From assembly GCF_014841135.1 (NCBI RefSeq), contig NZ_JACYTN010000004.1, forward strand, positions 1 to 64,000: DNA of 64,000 bases. Reading direction: 5' to 3'. Numbering within the stretch: position 1 is the stretch's first letter; each line of letters begins with the position of its first letter. This DNA is from Paenibacillus arenosi. GTDB lineage: Bacteria > Bacillota > Bacilli > Paenibacillales > Paenibacillaceae. The notes beneath the pieces are model-generated. The model was not told the origin of the DNA, searched no databases, and was given only the letters and a program-made list of their open reading frames with translations. A program made the translations under genes and the position numbers. Shown here piece after piece: positions 34,098 through 43,131 of the stretch.

Positions 34098-35441
34098 TTA
34101 AACTGGTACTCTCAATGATGTCTCTCGCTGCGGTATGAACGGTCTTCCCATTGAAATATATTCATAGCCTAGTTCCGCCATTTTTTCTGCGCTCCAACAA
34201 TTTCGACCATCAATCACTAACGGTCTAGACATTGAACCATGCAGCTTCTCCCAATCGGCTTCAATGATCTGTTCCCACTCCGTCAAAATAAGGCATGCAT
34301 CGCAATACGTAACGGTATCCTGAACAGTAGGCATATATACGACTTGATCACCTAGTACATGACGAGCCTCTTCAGTAGCAACCGGATCATAGGCCCGAAC
34401 GATCGCACCTGCTTCTAGCAGCTTGGGAATAATCGTCAATGAAGGTGCATCTCTTACATCATTCGTATTCGGCTTAAAAGCTAGGCCCAGCACTGCAATT
34501 CGTTTACCTGCAAGCGTACCTAGTGACTGCTGCAACTTATCTATGACGATAAGACGCTGTTTTTCATTCGTATCAATGACCGCTTCAAGAATGGAGAACG
34601 AACAGCCCGCTTCTTGCGTTAAATGGCGAAGCGCATACGTATCCTTCGGAAAGCAAGATCCTCCATAGCCGATTCCTGCCTGCAAAAATCGATGACCGAT
34701 TCTGCTGTCGAGCCCCATTCCCTGTGCCACTTCATCTACGTCAGCGCCGAGCTGGTCACATAGATTAGCAATGGAATTGATATAGGAAATTTTCATAGCT
34801 AAGAAACAGTTAGAAGCGTATTTAATAAGCTCCGCACTTTCGATAGAGGTCTTTAAAACAACAGTGCCGAACGGCTCATGAAGCTCTGCAATAATAGCTG
34901 CAGCTTCAGGCCGATCGGCACCAATTACTGTCCGTTCCATATTTAAGCAATCATAAACCGCTGAGCCTTCTCGTAAAAATTCAGGGTTGGATACAATATC
35001 AAACGAATATTGATTACGCGACGACTCTCCAATCCACTGCTCGATCAAGCGCCCTGTTCCAACCGGAACTGTACTTTTGGTCACAATGACTTTGTAGCCA
35101 TTGATCACCGTTCCAATCATACGTGCAGCTTGCTGAACATAATCCAGATTGGCTTCCCCGGTCTGCGACATGGGTGTCCCAACTGCAATAAAAATAACAT
35201 CTGCTGCTTGAATAGCAGTGGCGATATCCGTCGTAAAGCTGAGCCTTCCTTGCTCCATGCCTTCCGCTACCAACTTATCGAGCCCCGGTTCATAAATAGG
35301 AATTTCGCAGCGTTTCAAACGTTCTATTTTAGTTGCATCCACATCACAACAAATCACTCGATGCCCCACATGAGCGAAGCAAGTGCCTGATACGAGCCCA
35401 ACATAACCCGTGCCAATTACCGCTATTGAATAGCTCTTCAT
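34098..35441 (-). CDS. ugd: UDP-glucose 6-dehydrogenase
   Basis: Ugd oxidises UDP-glucose twice to UDP-glucuronate with NAD+. Seen are SIAVIGTGYVGLVSGTCFA, VIVTKSTVPVGTGRL, VSNPEFLREGSAV, and the catalytic GYGGSCFPKD with Cys near residue 263. The C-terminal AVLGLAFKPNTNDVRDAPS is the UDP-binding domain. The 447-residue length is normal. It follows galU with a 1-bp gap, so UDP-glucose made by GalU passes directly to Ugd. Its product feeds the UDP-glucuronate-4-epimerase-like protein in the same operon. Confidence 0.97.
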   Translation of the reverse strand: MKSYSIAVIGTGYVGLVSGTCFAHVGHRVICCDVDATKIERLKRCEIPIYEPGLDKLVAEGMEQGRLSFTTDIATAIQAADVIFIAVGTPMSQTGEANLDYVQQAARMIGTVINGYKVIVTKSTVPVGTGRLIEQWIGESSRNQYSFDIVSNPEFLREGSAVYDCLNMERTVIGADRPEAAAIIAELHEPFGTVVLKTSIESAELIKYASNCFLAMKISYINSIANLCDQLGADVDEVAQGMGLDSRIGHRFLQAGIGYGGSCFPKDTYALRHLTQEAGCSFSILEAVIDTNEKQRLIVIDKLQQSLGTLAGKRIAVLGLAFKPNTNDVRDAPSLTIIPKLLEAGAIVRAYDPVATEEARHVLGDQVVYMPTVQDTVTYCDACLILTEWEQIIEADWEKLHGSMSRPLVIDGRNCWSAEKMAELGYEYISMGRPFIPQRETSLRVPV

Positions 35442-35442
35442 C

Positions 35443-36387
35443 CTATGATCCTCCTGCCGTATATTCCATCAACTGATTACGTTTACTTTCAGCAACAGTA
35501 CCGTTCAACAGCTGATGCTGCTCAACAGTCTCTATGAGATAGGCGAGCATGTCATCAGACAGTTCCTCTCTCCTCAGTGCAAAGTCCACCGTCGCTTTCA
35601 AGAAGCCAAGCTTATCGCCGACATCATATCGAGTTCCTTGGAATTCATAGGCAAGTACCGCCTGCCATTGATTCAGCGTCATAATGGCATCTGTCAGCTG
35701 AATTTCATTGCCCGCCCCAGGCTGCTGATGCTCCAGCACTTCGAAGATTTCAGGTCTTAAAATATAGCGTCCCATAATGGCGTAGTTCGATGGCGCTTGC
35801 CCTACAGGAGGCTTCTCCACTAGAGACTTCGTGTGCATGAGGGAAGGCTCGACAGAAGGACCAAGCGGATCAATGATCCCATACTTACGTACATCCTCAT
35901 CTGGAACATATTGCACGCCTACAACTGAACTATGGTAACGATCAAACACATCCATCAACTGTTTAATACAAGGTACTTCCGACTGTACAATGTCATCGCC
36001 AAGCAGGACAGCAAACGGCTCATTGCCAATGAACGTGCGTGCGCACAAAATGGCATGCCCTAAACCTTTAGGTTCTTTTTGACGGATATAATGGATGTTA
36101 GCCATCTTAGAAATCTGTTGAATCTCTTCTAACGCCTCTAAGTTACCCTTCGCTGCTAAGCTTTCCTCCAGCTCAAAGGACTTGTCGAAATGGTCTTCAA
36201 TCGCCCGCTTGCCACGACCGCTAATAATCATAATGTCCTCGATGCCCGATGCGATCGCTTCTTCCACGATATATTGTATCGTCGGTTTATCTACAATCGG
36301 CAGCATTTCCTTGGGCTGTGCCTTCGTTGCAGGAAGGAATCTCGTACCTAAGCCAGCAGCTGGAATAATTGCTTTTCTTACTTTCAT
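35443..36387 (-). CDS. galU: UTP-glucose-1-phosphate uridylyltransferase
   Basis: GalU makes UDP-glucose from UTP and glucose-1-phosphate. The nucleotidyltransferase start [49 protein letters not shown], and [10 protein letters not shown] are all diagnostic. The length, 314 residues, is normal. GGAGGG lies 6 nt before the ATG. It lies in the exopolysaccharide operon immediately upstream of ugd. Confidence 0.97.
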   Translation of the reverse strand: MKVRKAIIPAAGLGTRFLPATKAQPKEMLPIVDKPTIQYIVEEAIASGIEDIMIISGRGKRAIEDHFDKSFELEESLAAKGNLEALEEIQQISKMANIHYIRQKEPKGLGHAILCARTFIGNEPFAVLLGDDIVQSEVPCIKQLMDVFDRYHSSVVGVQYVPDEDVRKYGIIDPLGPSVEPSLMHTKSLVEKPPVGQAPSNYAIMGRYILRPEIFEVLEHQQPGAGNEIQLTDAIMTLNQWQAVLAYEFQGTRYDVGDKLGFLKATVDFALRREELSDDMLAYLIETVEQHQLLNGTVAESKRNQLMEYTAGGS

Positions 36388-36439
36388 TTCTTTCCCTCCA
36401 TCCAGTTCTGTCTCTGCCCCATAAAAATATCAATAAGTC

Positions 36440-37387
36440 CTAAGCTCCGCTCAGGACTGACGATGAATGACGCTCAGCATCTCTCGTATAGGTTAGCGTA
36501 CGTGCAAGTCCAGTCTGTAAGTCTATCGTAGGCTCCCAACCTAAGCGATTACGTGCCTTTGTATTATCCAAATAACTATGCTCAATATCCCCTATTCGAG
36601 ATTCCAAATAGATCGGATCATCTACTCCTGTATGTGCTTGCAGATGGCGATACAACTCATTAACACTTGTAGGTTCAGCTGTGCTAATGTTGACCGTCAT
36701 GCTCCCCTCGGACGTCAAGGCAAGCACATTCGAACGTGCAACATCCTCAACATGGACAAAATCCCTCGTCTGATTGCCATCTCCATAAATAATGGGACGT
36801 CTGTTGTCGAGCATATGATCAACGAAAATGGATACAACGCCACCTTCACCTTTCGAAACTTGCCGCTCTCCATATACATTGGCATAGCGCAAAATCGAAT
36901 ACTGCAAATCAGGCAGCTGCTCATGATACATTTTGATATATCTTTCAGGCGTATATTTAGAAATACCGTATGCGGACATAGGTGCTATCGGGTGCCGCTC
37001 ATCAATCGCTAAATACTGCGGATTTCCGTATGCAGCAGCCGAGGAAGAGTAAACAAAGCGACTAACACGGTATTTTTCGCAGCACTGCAATAAACGGATC
37101 GTCCCTACAATGTTTACCTCTGCGTCAAATATGGGCTCACGAAGCGAACGCTGCACGTCGATTTGAGCAGCCATATGAATAATCGCATCGGGTTGCTCTT
37201 GTTCAAACACTTCATTCAATTGGTCATCCATAATCGACATCGTATATAGCTTCGCTTCACTCGATACATTCGCCACATTGCCGCTGCTGCCGTCATCAAT
37301 GACAATGACGTTATGATTCGCCAGCAGCAATTGGTCCACGACATGTGATCCTATAAACCCTGCTCCACCGGTAACGAGTATGTTCAA
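36440..37387 (-). CDS. NAD-dependent UDP-hexose epimerase (GalE-like)
   Basis: This extended SDR protein resembles UDP-glucose or UDP-GlcNAc 4-epimerases. It has MNILVTGGAGFIGSHVVDQL (NAD binding), HMAAQIDVQRS, FVYSSSAAAYG (catalytic Ser), MSAYGISKYTPERY (Tyr-Lys) and RYANVYGERQ. The start is TTG at 37387, supported by GGGAGGG 7 nt upstream; its first bases overlap the stop of the upstream glycosyltransferase. The exact sugar cannot be told from the sequence alone. Confidence 0.9.
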   Translation of the reverse strand: MNILVTGGAGFIGSHVVDQLLLANHNVIVIDDGSSGNVANVSSEAKLYTMSIMDDQLNEVFEQEQPDAIIHMAAQIDVQRSLREPIFDAEVNIVGTIRLLQCCEKYRVSRFVYSSSAAAYGNPQYLAIDERHPIAPMSAYGISKYTPERYIKMYHEQLPDLQYSILRYANVYGERQVSKGEGGVVSIFVDHMLDNRRPIIYGDGNQTRDFVHVEDVARSNVLALTSEGSMTVNISTAEPTSVNELYRHLQAHTGVDDPIYLESRIGDIEHSYLDNTKARNRLGWEPTIDLQTGLARTLTYTRDAERHSSSVLSGA

Positions 37388-38730
37388 TGGAATCCCTCCT
37401 CCCTGCTGCTATTTGCATAAGAAGCCTGATCATGATGATGAGTTGCGGCTTTACCGCGACTAACTCGCTGCTTGTGCAGCGAATGATAAAAATAAGCATG
37501 TGCCTGAACCACATCTTCAGGATCAAATTCTCGCAAAGCCCGAATATGTCCATTCACCCCTAAACGGACACACTCTTCAGGATGCTTAATAAGCCATATC
37601 ATCCGTTCAGCCAGTTCATGTATATCACCAGGCTCAATGAGCAAGCCCGTAATTCCATCCAGCACGGAATCCGTCATTCCTGTTGCTCTTGTCGCTATCG
37701 TTGGCTTACCTGCCACCGCAGCTTCAATCAACACATTGGCGAACCCTTCACGATAAGATGGCAGTACTAAACAATCTATCGCTGCATAAAACATACCAAG
37801 TTCCCGTTGAAACCCTACATGAATGATGCTGTCATCATTTTCAATCGCTTCAACGGTTTTAGCCGAGATCGGATCTCCTTGCTCCTTTTCTCCAACCAAT
37901 AGTAATACAGCATGAGGAATAACTTTTTTAACGAGATGAAAGGCTTCGACAAGAATATCTACCCCTTTATCCTTCGTCAATCGACCAATGAAGCCAAGTA
38001 CCGGTGTATCCTGAGCAATCCCCAAGGATTGACGCAATGCCTCTGAATGCTTCTGCCGTTCATCTGTTAAAATAAACGGCTCCGCCTTTACACCTTTGCA
38101 GCTGCCATTGTGAAGGACTTCTACCTTTTCAAGGGCACATATGCGATTCCGATGTAAAACATCTTTCAAGCTTGGGCTAACTGCTATTACCTTATGTGCA
38201 CAAGCTGCCGACAGGCGTTCAGTCGTCACCATAAGTGCGCGCTTCCAGCCCTTTAACGTTTCAAACCGCAAACCATGGCATGTATAAATACGAACCGGCA
38301 CACGGCAAATCCAAGCTGCTATACTAACGAGCAAGCCAGCCTTGGGCGTTCCGGCATTCACAATATTCGGCTTAATGCGCCGTATCAATCGGATAGCATG
38401 CCATAGCGACACCACATCTTTCGTTAATGATATTTCGCGCTCTATGGTGAGCTGAATATGTGTTGCTCCTTCTAACGTTTGCGAAGAAGGAGCGCCGTCA
38501 CTCATAACAAACACCTCATATCCCTGCTCCTGCAAGTAACTGAGCTGGCGCTCAAGAAAAGATACTCCGCTCTCAGCAGTAACGGCGAATAGGATGCGAT
38601 GATTTACTTTCGATGTTTTCGGTACTTCCGATACTTGTGGTGTTAAGGAGTTTTCAGAATGCTGCAAAGTTGTTGATGATGGTTTCTCCTCAATCGCAAC
38701 TGCTGAATCGCGCTTATCCAACCTCGACAT
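37384..38730 (-). CDS. GT4-family glycosyltransferase
   Basis: This is a GT-B, group 1 glycosyltransferase. Conserved parts are ILFAVTAESGVSFL at the start of the N-terminal domain, YTCHGLRFE, HKVIAVSPSLKD, LGFIGRLTKDKGVDILVEAF and the C-terminal LPSYREGFANVLIEAAVAGKP with the E-x7-E nucleotide-sugar-binding pair. Many close relatives are annotated as GT4 enzymes of capsule operons (CapM-like). The ATG at 38730 lies 11 nt after AAGGAGG; a TTG upstream is in frame but precedes the site. A His-rich C-terminus (ATHHHDQA) is unusual but short. Confidence 0.9.
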   Translation of the reverse strand: MSRLDKRDSAVAIEEKPSSTTLQHSENSLTPQVSEVPKTSKVNHRILFAVTAESGVSFLERQLSYLQEQGYEVFVMSDGAPSSQTLEGATHIQLTIEREISLTKDVVSLWHAIRLIRRIKPNIVNAGTPKAGLLVSIAAWICRVPVRIYTCHGLRFETLKGWKRALMVTTERLSAACAHKVIAVSPSLKDVLHRNRICALEKVEVLHNGSCKGVKAEPFILTDERQKHSEALRQSLGIAQDTPVLGFIGRLTKDKGVDILVEAFHLVKKVIPHAVLLLVGEKEQGDPISAKTVEAIENDDSIIHVGFQRELGMFYAAIDCLVLPSYREGFANVLIEAAVAGKPTIATRATGMTDSVLDGITGLLIEPGDIHELAERMIWLIKHPEECVRLGVNGHIRALREFDPEDVVQAHAYFYHSLHKQRVSRGKAATHHHDQASYANSSREEGFH

Positions 38731-38759
38731 AATGGCCCTATCCTCCTTACACTCAAATT

Positions 38760-39416
38760 TCAACGTGCTCCTTTTCCGGTCAAAACGACCGTAATCGTCT
38801 TGAGAAAAATTTTCGTCTCCATCCGTACAGAAGGATTGGTTATGTAGTACATATCATGTTGAAACTTCTCTTCCGGAGTGAGATCATATCCACCATTTAC
38901 TTGTGCCCAGCCTGTTAGACCAGGCTTAACGAGCACGCGGTTCATAAATCCGGGTATTTCTTGATTAAACTTCTGCATAAATGAATTTCGTTCGGGGCGA
39001 GGTCCGATAAGGCTCATCTCGCCTTTTATTACATGGATCAGTTGAGGAAGCTCATCTACTCTTGTCTTGCGAATGAACTGCCCCACTTTCGTCACACGCT
39101 CATCATGCGCAGCCGCCCACCGGGGACCATCCTTTTCAGCGTCCATGACCATAGACCTTAGTTTAATAAGCTTAAATTCCCTACCTCTATAACCAACCCG
39201 ATCCTGCACATAGAAAGCCGGACCTGAGGAATCCATCTTAATGCATACAATGACTGCCACTACGATAGGCGCAGTTAGCATGAGAAGCACTGTCGCAAGC
39301 ACAAAGTCAATGATTCGTTTAGCGATTAGAAATAGGATGGAATCGTTCACTTTGGGCTGAATATAAACCGTTTCCGAGCTCTTTTCGCTTAACGTGAGTT
39401 CTGTTATTTGACCCAT
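38760..39416 (-). CDS. Initiating sugar-phosphate transferase, WcaJ/CpsE type (first of two)
   Basis: This is a polyprenyl-phosphate hexose-1-phosphate transferase. An N-terminal cytoplasmic segment is followed by a hydrophobic helix (about residues 28-58), then AFYVQDRVGYRGREFKLIKLRSM, the catalytic TRVDELPQLIHVIKGEMSLIGPRPE and LVKPGLTGWAQVNGGYDL. GGGAGG lies 6 nt before the ATG. It follows the glucuronate epimerase gene by about 55 bp. The operon carries a second such gene (32212-32829), so two different priming sugars, or two polymers, are possible. Confidence 0.93.
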   Translation of the reverse strand: MGQITELTLSEKSSETVYIQPKVNDSILFLIAKRIIDFVLATVLLMLTAPIVVAVIVCIKMDSSGPAFYVQDRVGYRGREFKLIKLRSMVMDAEKDGPRWAAAHDERVTKVGQFIRKTRVDELPQLIHVIKGEMSLIGPRPERNSFMQKFNQEIPGFMNRVLVKPGLTGWAQVNGGYDLTPEEKFQHDMYYITNPSVRMETKIFLKTITVVLTGKGAR

Positions 39417-39472
39417 AACGAACCTCCCACAGAAGAACTGGTATCCTAGTGAATGATCAGCCTAAACCTCAT

Positions 39473-40519
39473 TTATACGTGAAGCACACGCTCTGCTGTC
39501 CGCTGTTCTTTATAGGTCAAATACCATTCAGCAAAGCGTTGAATACCCACTTCAATCGTTGTATCTGGACGGAAATCAATATCCTGCTGCAGACTGGATA
39601 TGTCCGCATACGTTTGCGGGACATCACCAGGCTGCATCTCCTTCATCACAAGCTCAGCTCGCACGCCAAGATGCTTTTCCAATACACGAATGAAATCGAG
39701 CAACGGAACAGGCTGATGATTGCCAATGTTGTACAGCTTGTATGGAGCTTGTTCCCCATCGCGTTGTGGAGCACGTGGAAGCAGCCTCATAATGCCTTCA
39801 ACTATGTCGTCAATGTAAGTGAAGTCGCGCATCATATTGCCAAAGTTAAAGACATCGATGGGCTTGCCTGACGTGATTCGTTCTGCAAATGAGAAGTAAG
39901 CCATATCCGGCCTTCCCCACGGTCCATATACCGTGAAGAAGCGAAGCCCCGTTGTCGGCAAATCATACAAATGACTGTAGGAATGCGCCATTAGCTCATT
40001 TGATTTCTTCGTGGCAGCATACAAACTGACAGGGTGATCCACTCGATCCTCTACAGCAAATGGAATTTTCTTATTCGCTCCATACACAGAGCTAGAAGAG
40101 GCGTAGAGCAGATGCCCTACGCCTTGTAAACGGGCAGCCTCCAATATATTGGCTGTCCCAACGATATTCGATTGAATATAAGCTTGCGGGTTAGTTAAGC
40201 TGTAGCGAACACCCGCCTGCGCTGCTAGGTGAACAATGACATCTGGCTTCGTCTCCCGCATTAAATCATGAATTCTATCCCCTTCTTCAATTGATAAGCG
40301 ATAGAAGCGGAACGGCTGCTGCGGAACGGTTGCTGATTCCCCTGTTTGCAACAATGATTTGGATTGTGCCAGCAAACGCTCCAGCCGCTGTTCCTTCAAT
40401 GTCACATCATAATAATCATTCATATTGTCGATACCGACGACTTGATAGCCCGCTTCCAAGCAGCGAGCCGCAACATGCGAGCCGATGAAGCCAGCTGCAC
40501 CTGTAATCCAAATATTCAT
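39473..40519 (-). CDS. UDP-glucuronate 4-epimerase-like protein
   Basis: This extended SDR has MNIWITGAAGFIGSHVAARCLEAG, VVGIDNMNDYYDVTLKEQRL (typical of UDP-GlcA 4-epimerases), HLAAQAGVRYSLTNP, YASSSSVYGANKK (Ser), SLYAATKKSNELMAH (Tyr-Lys) and FFTVYGPWGRPDMA. It should convert UDP-glucuronate, supplied by Ugd, to UDP-galacturonate. The ATG at 40519 overlaps the TGA of the upstream glycosyltransferase by 4 bp, so translation is coupled. Confidence 0.93.
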   Translation of the reverse strand: MNIWITGAAGFIGSHVAARCLEAGYQVVGIDNMNDYYDVTLKEQRLERLLAQSKSLLQTGESATVPQQPFRFYRLSIEEGDRIHDLMRETKPDVIVHLAAQAGVRYSLTNPQAYIQSNIVGTANILEAARLQGVGHLLYASSSSVYGANKKIPFAVEDRVDHPVSLYAATKKSNELMAHSYSHLYDLPTTGLRFFTVYGPWGRPDMAYFSFAERITSGKPIDVFNFGNMMRDFTYIDDIVEGIMRLLPRAPQRDGEQAPYKLYNIGNHQPVPLLDFIRVLEKHLGVRAELVMKEMQPGDVPQTYADISSLQQDIDFRPDTTIEVGIQRFAEWYLTYKEQRTAERVLHV

Positions 40520-41727
40520 CCTTTCACCATCCCCGGATTGGTTAACATGGAACGACGCACCGCTTCTTCCTTGAAAGACTTCCAAAAAGCTGTACGTCTT
40601 TTATCCAAGACATCCTTTGTATATTGTTGTGCAGTCGCAAAGTTTGCTGCTGCTGCATTCCGCTTTATGTCACGATTATTTGTCATCAGTTGCATCTTCT
40701 CCGCTAACCCAGTTGCATCACCAGCTCGGAATATCCATTCCTCTGGCAGCAATTCTGGGATTCCTCCTGCGGTAGAACCAATAGCTGGTAGGGCGCGACT
40801 CATAGCCTCAATTAACGCGCGAGGAAGCCCTTCCTGGAAGCTCGGTTGCATGTAGAAATCCAACTCATCCAGCCAACGGAAAACTTCTTCACCGCTCGGG
40901 ACAGGATCACAGAACTCCACACGATCCGCTACCCCCCAACGTTCAGCTAGCTCGACCCATTTTCCTTTATCCCCTTCACCTAGCACGCGAAGCCGGAGCA
41001 TTTGCCCTTTTAACATGGATAATGCTTCGATGGCAGTATCAACACCTTTGTTATTCGATGCCAATGAGCCAACAATACCTACCGTCTGCCAGCCATCTGT
41101 ATGTTCATCCAAGCGCTGCAAACGAAGATCGAGCACCTGTTGAGGTACTGGCGGAACTTCGACATTGGAACAATTGATATGGTATCCCCAGCTTGGATAA
41201 TGATGCTGTAGAAACGCACGGGTTACATAGAGCGCATAGGGAGCTTGTCGCACCGCTTTCTTCGTTCGCCACGTCATAATCGGCGCATAGCACTTGCCCT
41301 GCCATGAGCCATGATTCATCAGTGCATCCCAAGCATGGCCGACAACTTCCACAGCCCATGGCTTGCCTAGCCGCTTCGCAACACCAATCGCTACCGTCCC
41401 TATCTCACTTGGCAAGCGTGCAATCAATCCATCAGCTTCTTGCAGCTGTTCCTCTAATATGCGAATGACTTCTTTACGCTTAGTCAACTGTGAGACAGGA
41501 TTGCTTATCGAGGGCACATGGTGAAAACTGACGTTAGGACCGCTCGACAACTTACGGTTCAAGCGTGGTTCATCCTTGCCAACCTCCACCACTCTCGTTA
41601 CAATGGCTAGTTTCTCACACACTTCCAAGTACCGCTGCCATACGGTGTAATCAAAATAATTATGATAGTACTGCTCTGTACCTCTTACTTGTTCAATACG
41701 CACATCATAGGCAAAAACGAACTTCAT
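40516..41727 (-). CDS. GT4-family glycosyltransferase
   Basis: The C-terminal GT-B domain is clear: VGIVGSLASNNKGVDTAIEAL, LRLRVLGEGDKGKWVELA, and MQPSFQEGLPRALIEAMSRALPAIGSTAGGIPEL with the E-x7-E motif. The N-terminal part is divergent (FVFAYDVRIEQVRGTEQYY). It probably adds one sugar to the lipid-linked repeat unit on the cytoplasmic face. The sugar and linkage cannot be told. It lies about 40 bp after the preceding glycosyltransferase gene and overlaps the epimerase by 4 bp. Confidence 0.9.
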   Translation of the reverse strand: MKFVFAYDVRIEQVRGTEQYYHNYFDYTVWQRYLEVCEKLAIVTRVVEVGKDEPRLNRKLSSGPNVSFHHVPSISNPVSQLTKRKEVIRILEEQLQEADGLIARLPSEIGTVAIGVAKRLGKPWAVEVVGHAWDALMNHGSWQGKCYAPIMTWRTKKAVRQAPYALYVTRAFLQHHYPSWGYHINCSNVEVPPVPQQVLDLRLQRLDEHTDGWQTVGIVGSLASNNKGVDTAIEALSMLKGQMLRLRVLGEGDKGKWVELAERWGVADRVEFCDPVPSGEEVFRWLDELDFYMQPSFQEGLPRALIEAMSRALPAIGSTAGGIPELLPEEWIFRAGDATGLAEKMQLMTNNRDIKRNAAAANFATAQQYTKDVLDKRRTAFWKSFKEEAVRRSMLTNPGMVKG

Positions 41728-41767
41728 CGCGATACTCCCTTCCTCACTAATAATGATTTCAGTCGGA

Positions 41768-43108
41768 CTAAAGTTGTCTGGAAACGGCGTTTTCTTCTAT
41801 TCCATATTTCTTCAGTACATCGCGGATAAGCGACTCGTACTGTTCAACAACATAAGATAACGTAAATTTGTTTAAGCGCTGAAACTGAGTATCCAAAGAA
41901 TCTACATAAGAAGCCGCAATTTCTCGAATGGACTCAGGTGCTATAAAATGGTCAACAATGTGCTTACTCGGTACATTCAGCTCTTCGTTATGCTGTCGTC
42001 GGATAGCCAAGTCCATCACTTGTTTTTCCAGCGCGTTTGCCATTGCTTCCACATCATCACAAGGGACCAGTAAAGCAGAATGAATTCCTTCCAATACTTC
42101 TTCTGTACCTGTTGCTGTACGCGTAGCGACGATGCTTGTGCCCAAAGCGACCGCTTCGATGAGCGCTGTAGGCAATCCCTCTACATCCGAGCTCTGAACA
42201 TAAATATCCGCCTGACGCAAAAAAGGCAGTGGATTGGAGGCATATCCCGGAAGTTCTACCCATGACTCTAAAGCTTTATCAGCGATAAGCTTGGTTAGAC
42301 GTTCACGCTCCGCACCTTCACCGATAATAAGCGCTCTTACTTTGCACCCGCGCTGGTGAAGGCGATGTACTGCCTCGATGAGCAAATCATATCGCTTCTC
42401 AGGCGACAATCTGCCGAGTCCTAATAATACGGGTATATTCGATGCCACGACTTCATCACGATCAGCTATATGAACCTCATCTTCTATAACCCAGCTATCG
42501 TTGCTTGCTCCAGCTTCCACTGGCCCCTGCTGCAGCCAATAATGCTCAACGTTTTCATTAGCACGACTATAGAAGCTTTCATTCAGCACCGCATTATAAA
42601 TGACATGCACTAACGAACGAGGAACCTGAAGAATGTCCTTCAATTCCTCACCCATCATCTGCGAGCAGCCAACAACCGCATCGGCTCTTTTATAACACCA
42701 GCGTCTCATGATGTTTACACCTTTACCTCGATGACGGCTAATGGAACTGTGCTCACACAGTACCGTAGCAAACCGCAAACCTGATAAGCGACGTCCTATG
42801 ACATTCAACACATTGTTTTCCCACATATGCGAAATGACGACATCAGGACGAACTTGGCGCAGCGTTCGCATATAAGCCTTCCACGCACTTCGAAGTCGAG
42901 GAGCATTCATTTCTGATACTTGTACATAAGAAGGAAGGAGGGACATATAAGGTCCCTCCTTCCGATTTACGATAAGATGAAGTTCATATCGCTCAGGATC
43001 AAATCCCTGAAGCAGCATACTAACAGCCTTCTCTGCCCCGCCGCCAGCTAATGACGTAATTAGCATCGCGACACGCGGTTTCGGTTTCTTGCCCGTCTTC
43101 TCAATCAT
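41768..43108 (-). CDS. GT4-family glycosyltransferase
   Basis: This GT-B enzyme has the N-terminal VAMLITSLAGGGAEKAVSMLL (Gly-rich acceptor loop), VVISHMWENN, HSSISRHRGK, ADAVVGCSQMM and the C-terminal GLGRLSPEKRYDLLIEAV, ALIIGEGAERERL and VQSSDVEGLPTALIEAVALG with the E-x7-E pair. It is 446 residues, with an insertion around residues 190-225 and a C-terminal helix. GAGGTGAG lies 3 nt before the ATG. It follows the polymerase gene by 23 bp. Confidence 0.92.
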   Translation of the reverse strand: MIEKTGKKPKPRVAMLITSLAGGGAEKAVSMLLQGFDPERYELHLIVNRKEGPYMSLLPSYVQVSEMNAPRLRSAWKAYMRTLRQVRPDVVISHMWENNVLNVIGRRLSGLRFATVLCEHSSISRHRGKGVNIMRRWCYKRADAVVGCSQMMGEELKDILQVPRSLVHVIYNAVLNESFYSRANENVEHYWLQQGPVEAGASNDSWVIEDEVHIADRDEVVASNIPVLLGLGRLSPEKRYDLLIEAVHRLHQRGCKVRALIIGEGAERERLTKLIADKALESWVELPGYASNPLPFLRQADIYVQSSDVEGLPTALIEAVALGTSIVATRTATGTEEVLEGIHSALLVPCDDVEAMANALEKQVMDLAIRRQHNEELNVPSKHIVDHFIAPESIREIAASYVDSLDTQFQRLNKFTLSYVVEQYESLIRDVLKKYGIEENAVSRQL

Positions 43109-43131
43109 ATTCTCACCTCAACTCAGCTACT

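Noticed and set aside
37384-38763. Upstream TTG start at 38763 for the GT4 gene
   Set aside because: The AAGGAGG site lies downstream of this TTG, so the ATG at 38730 is the probable start.
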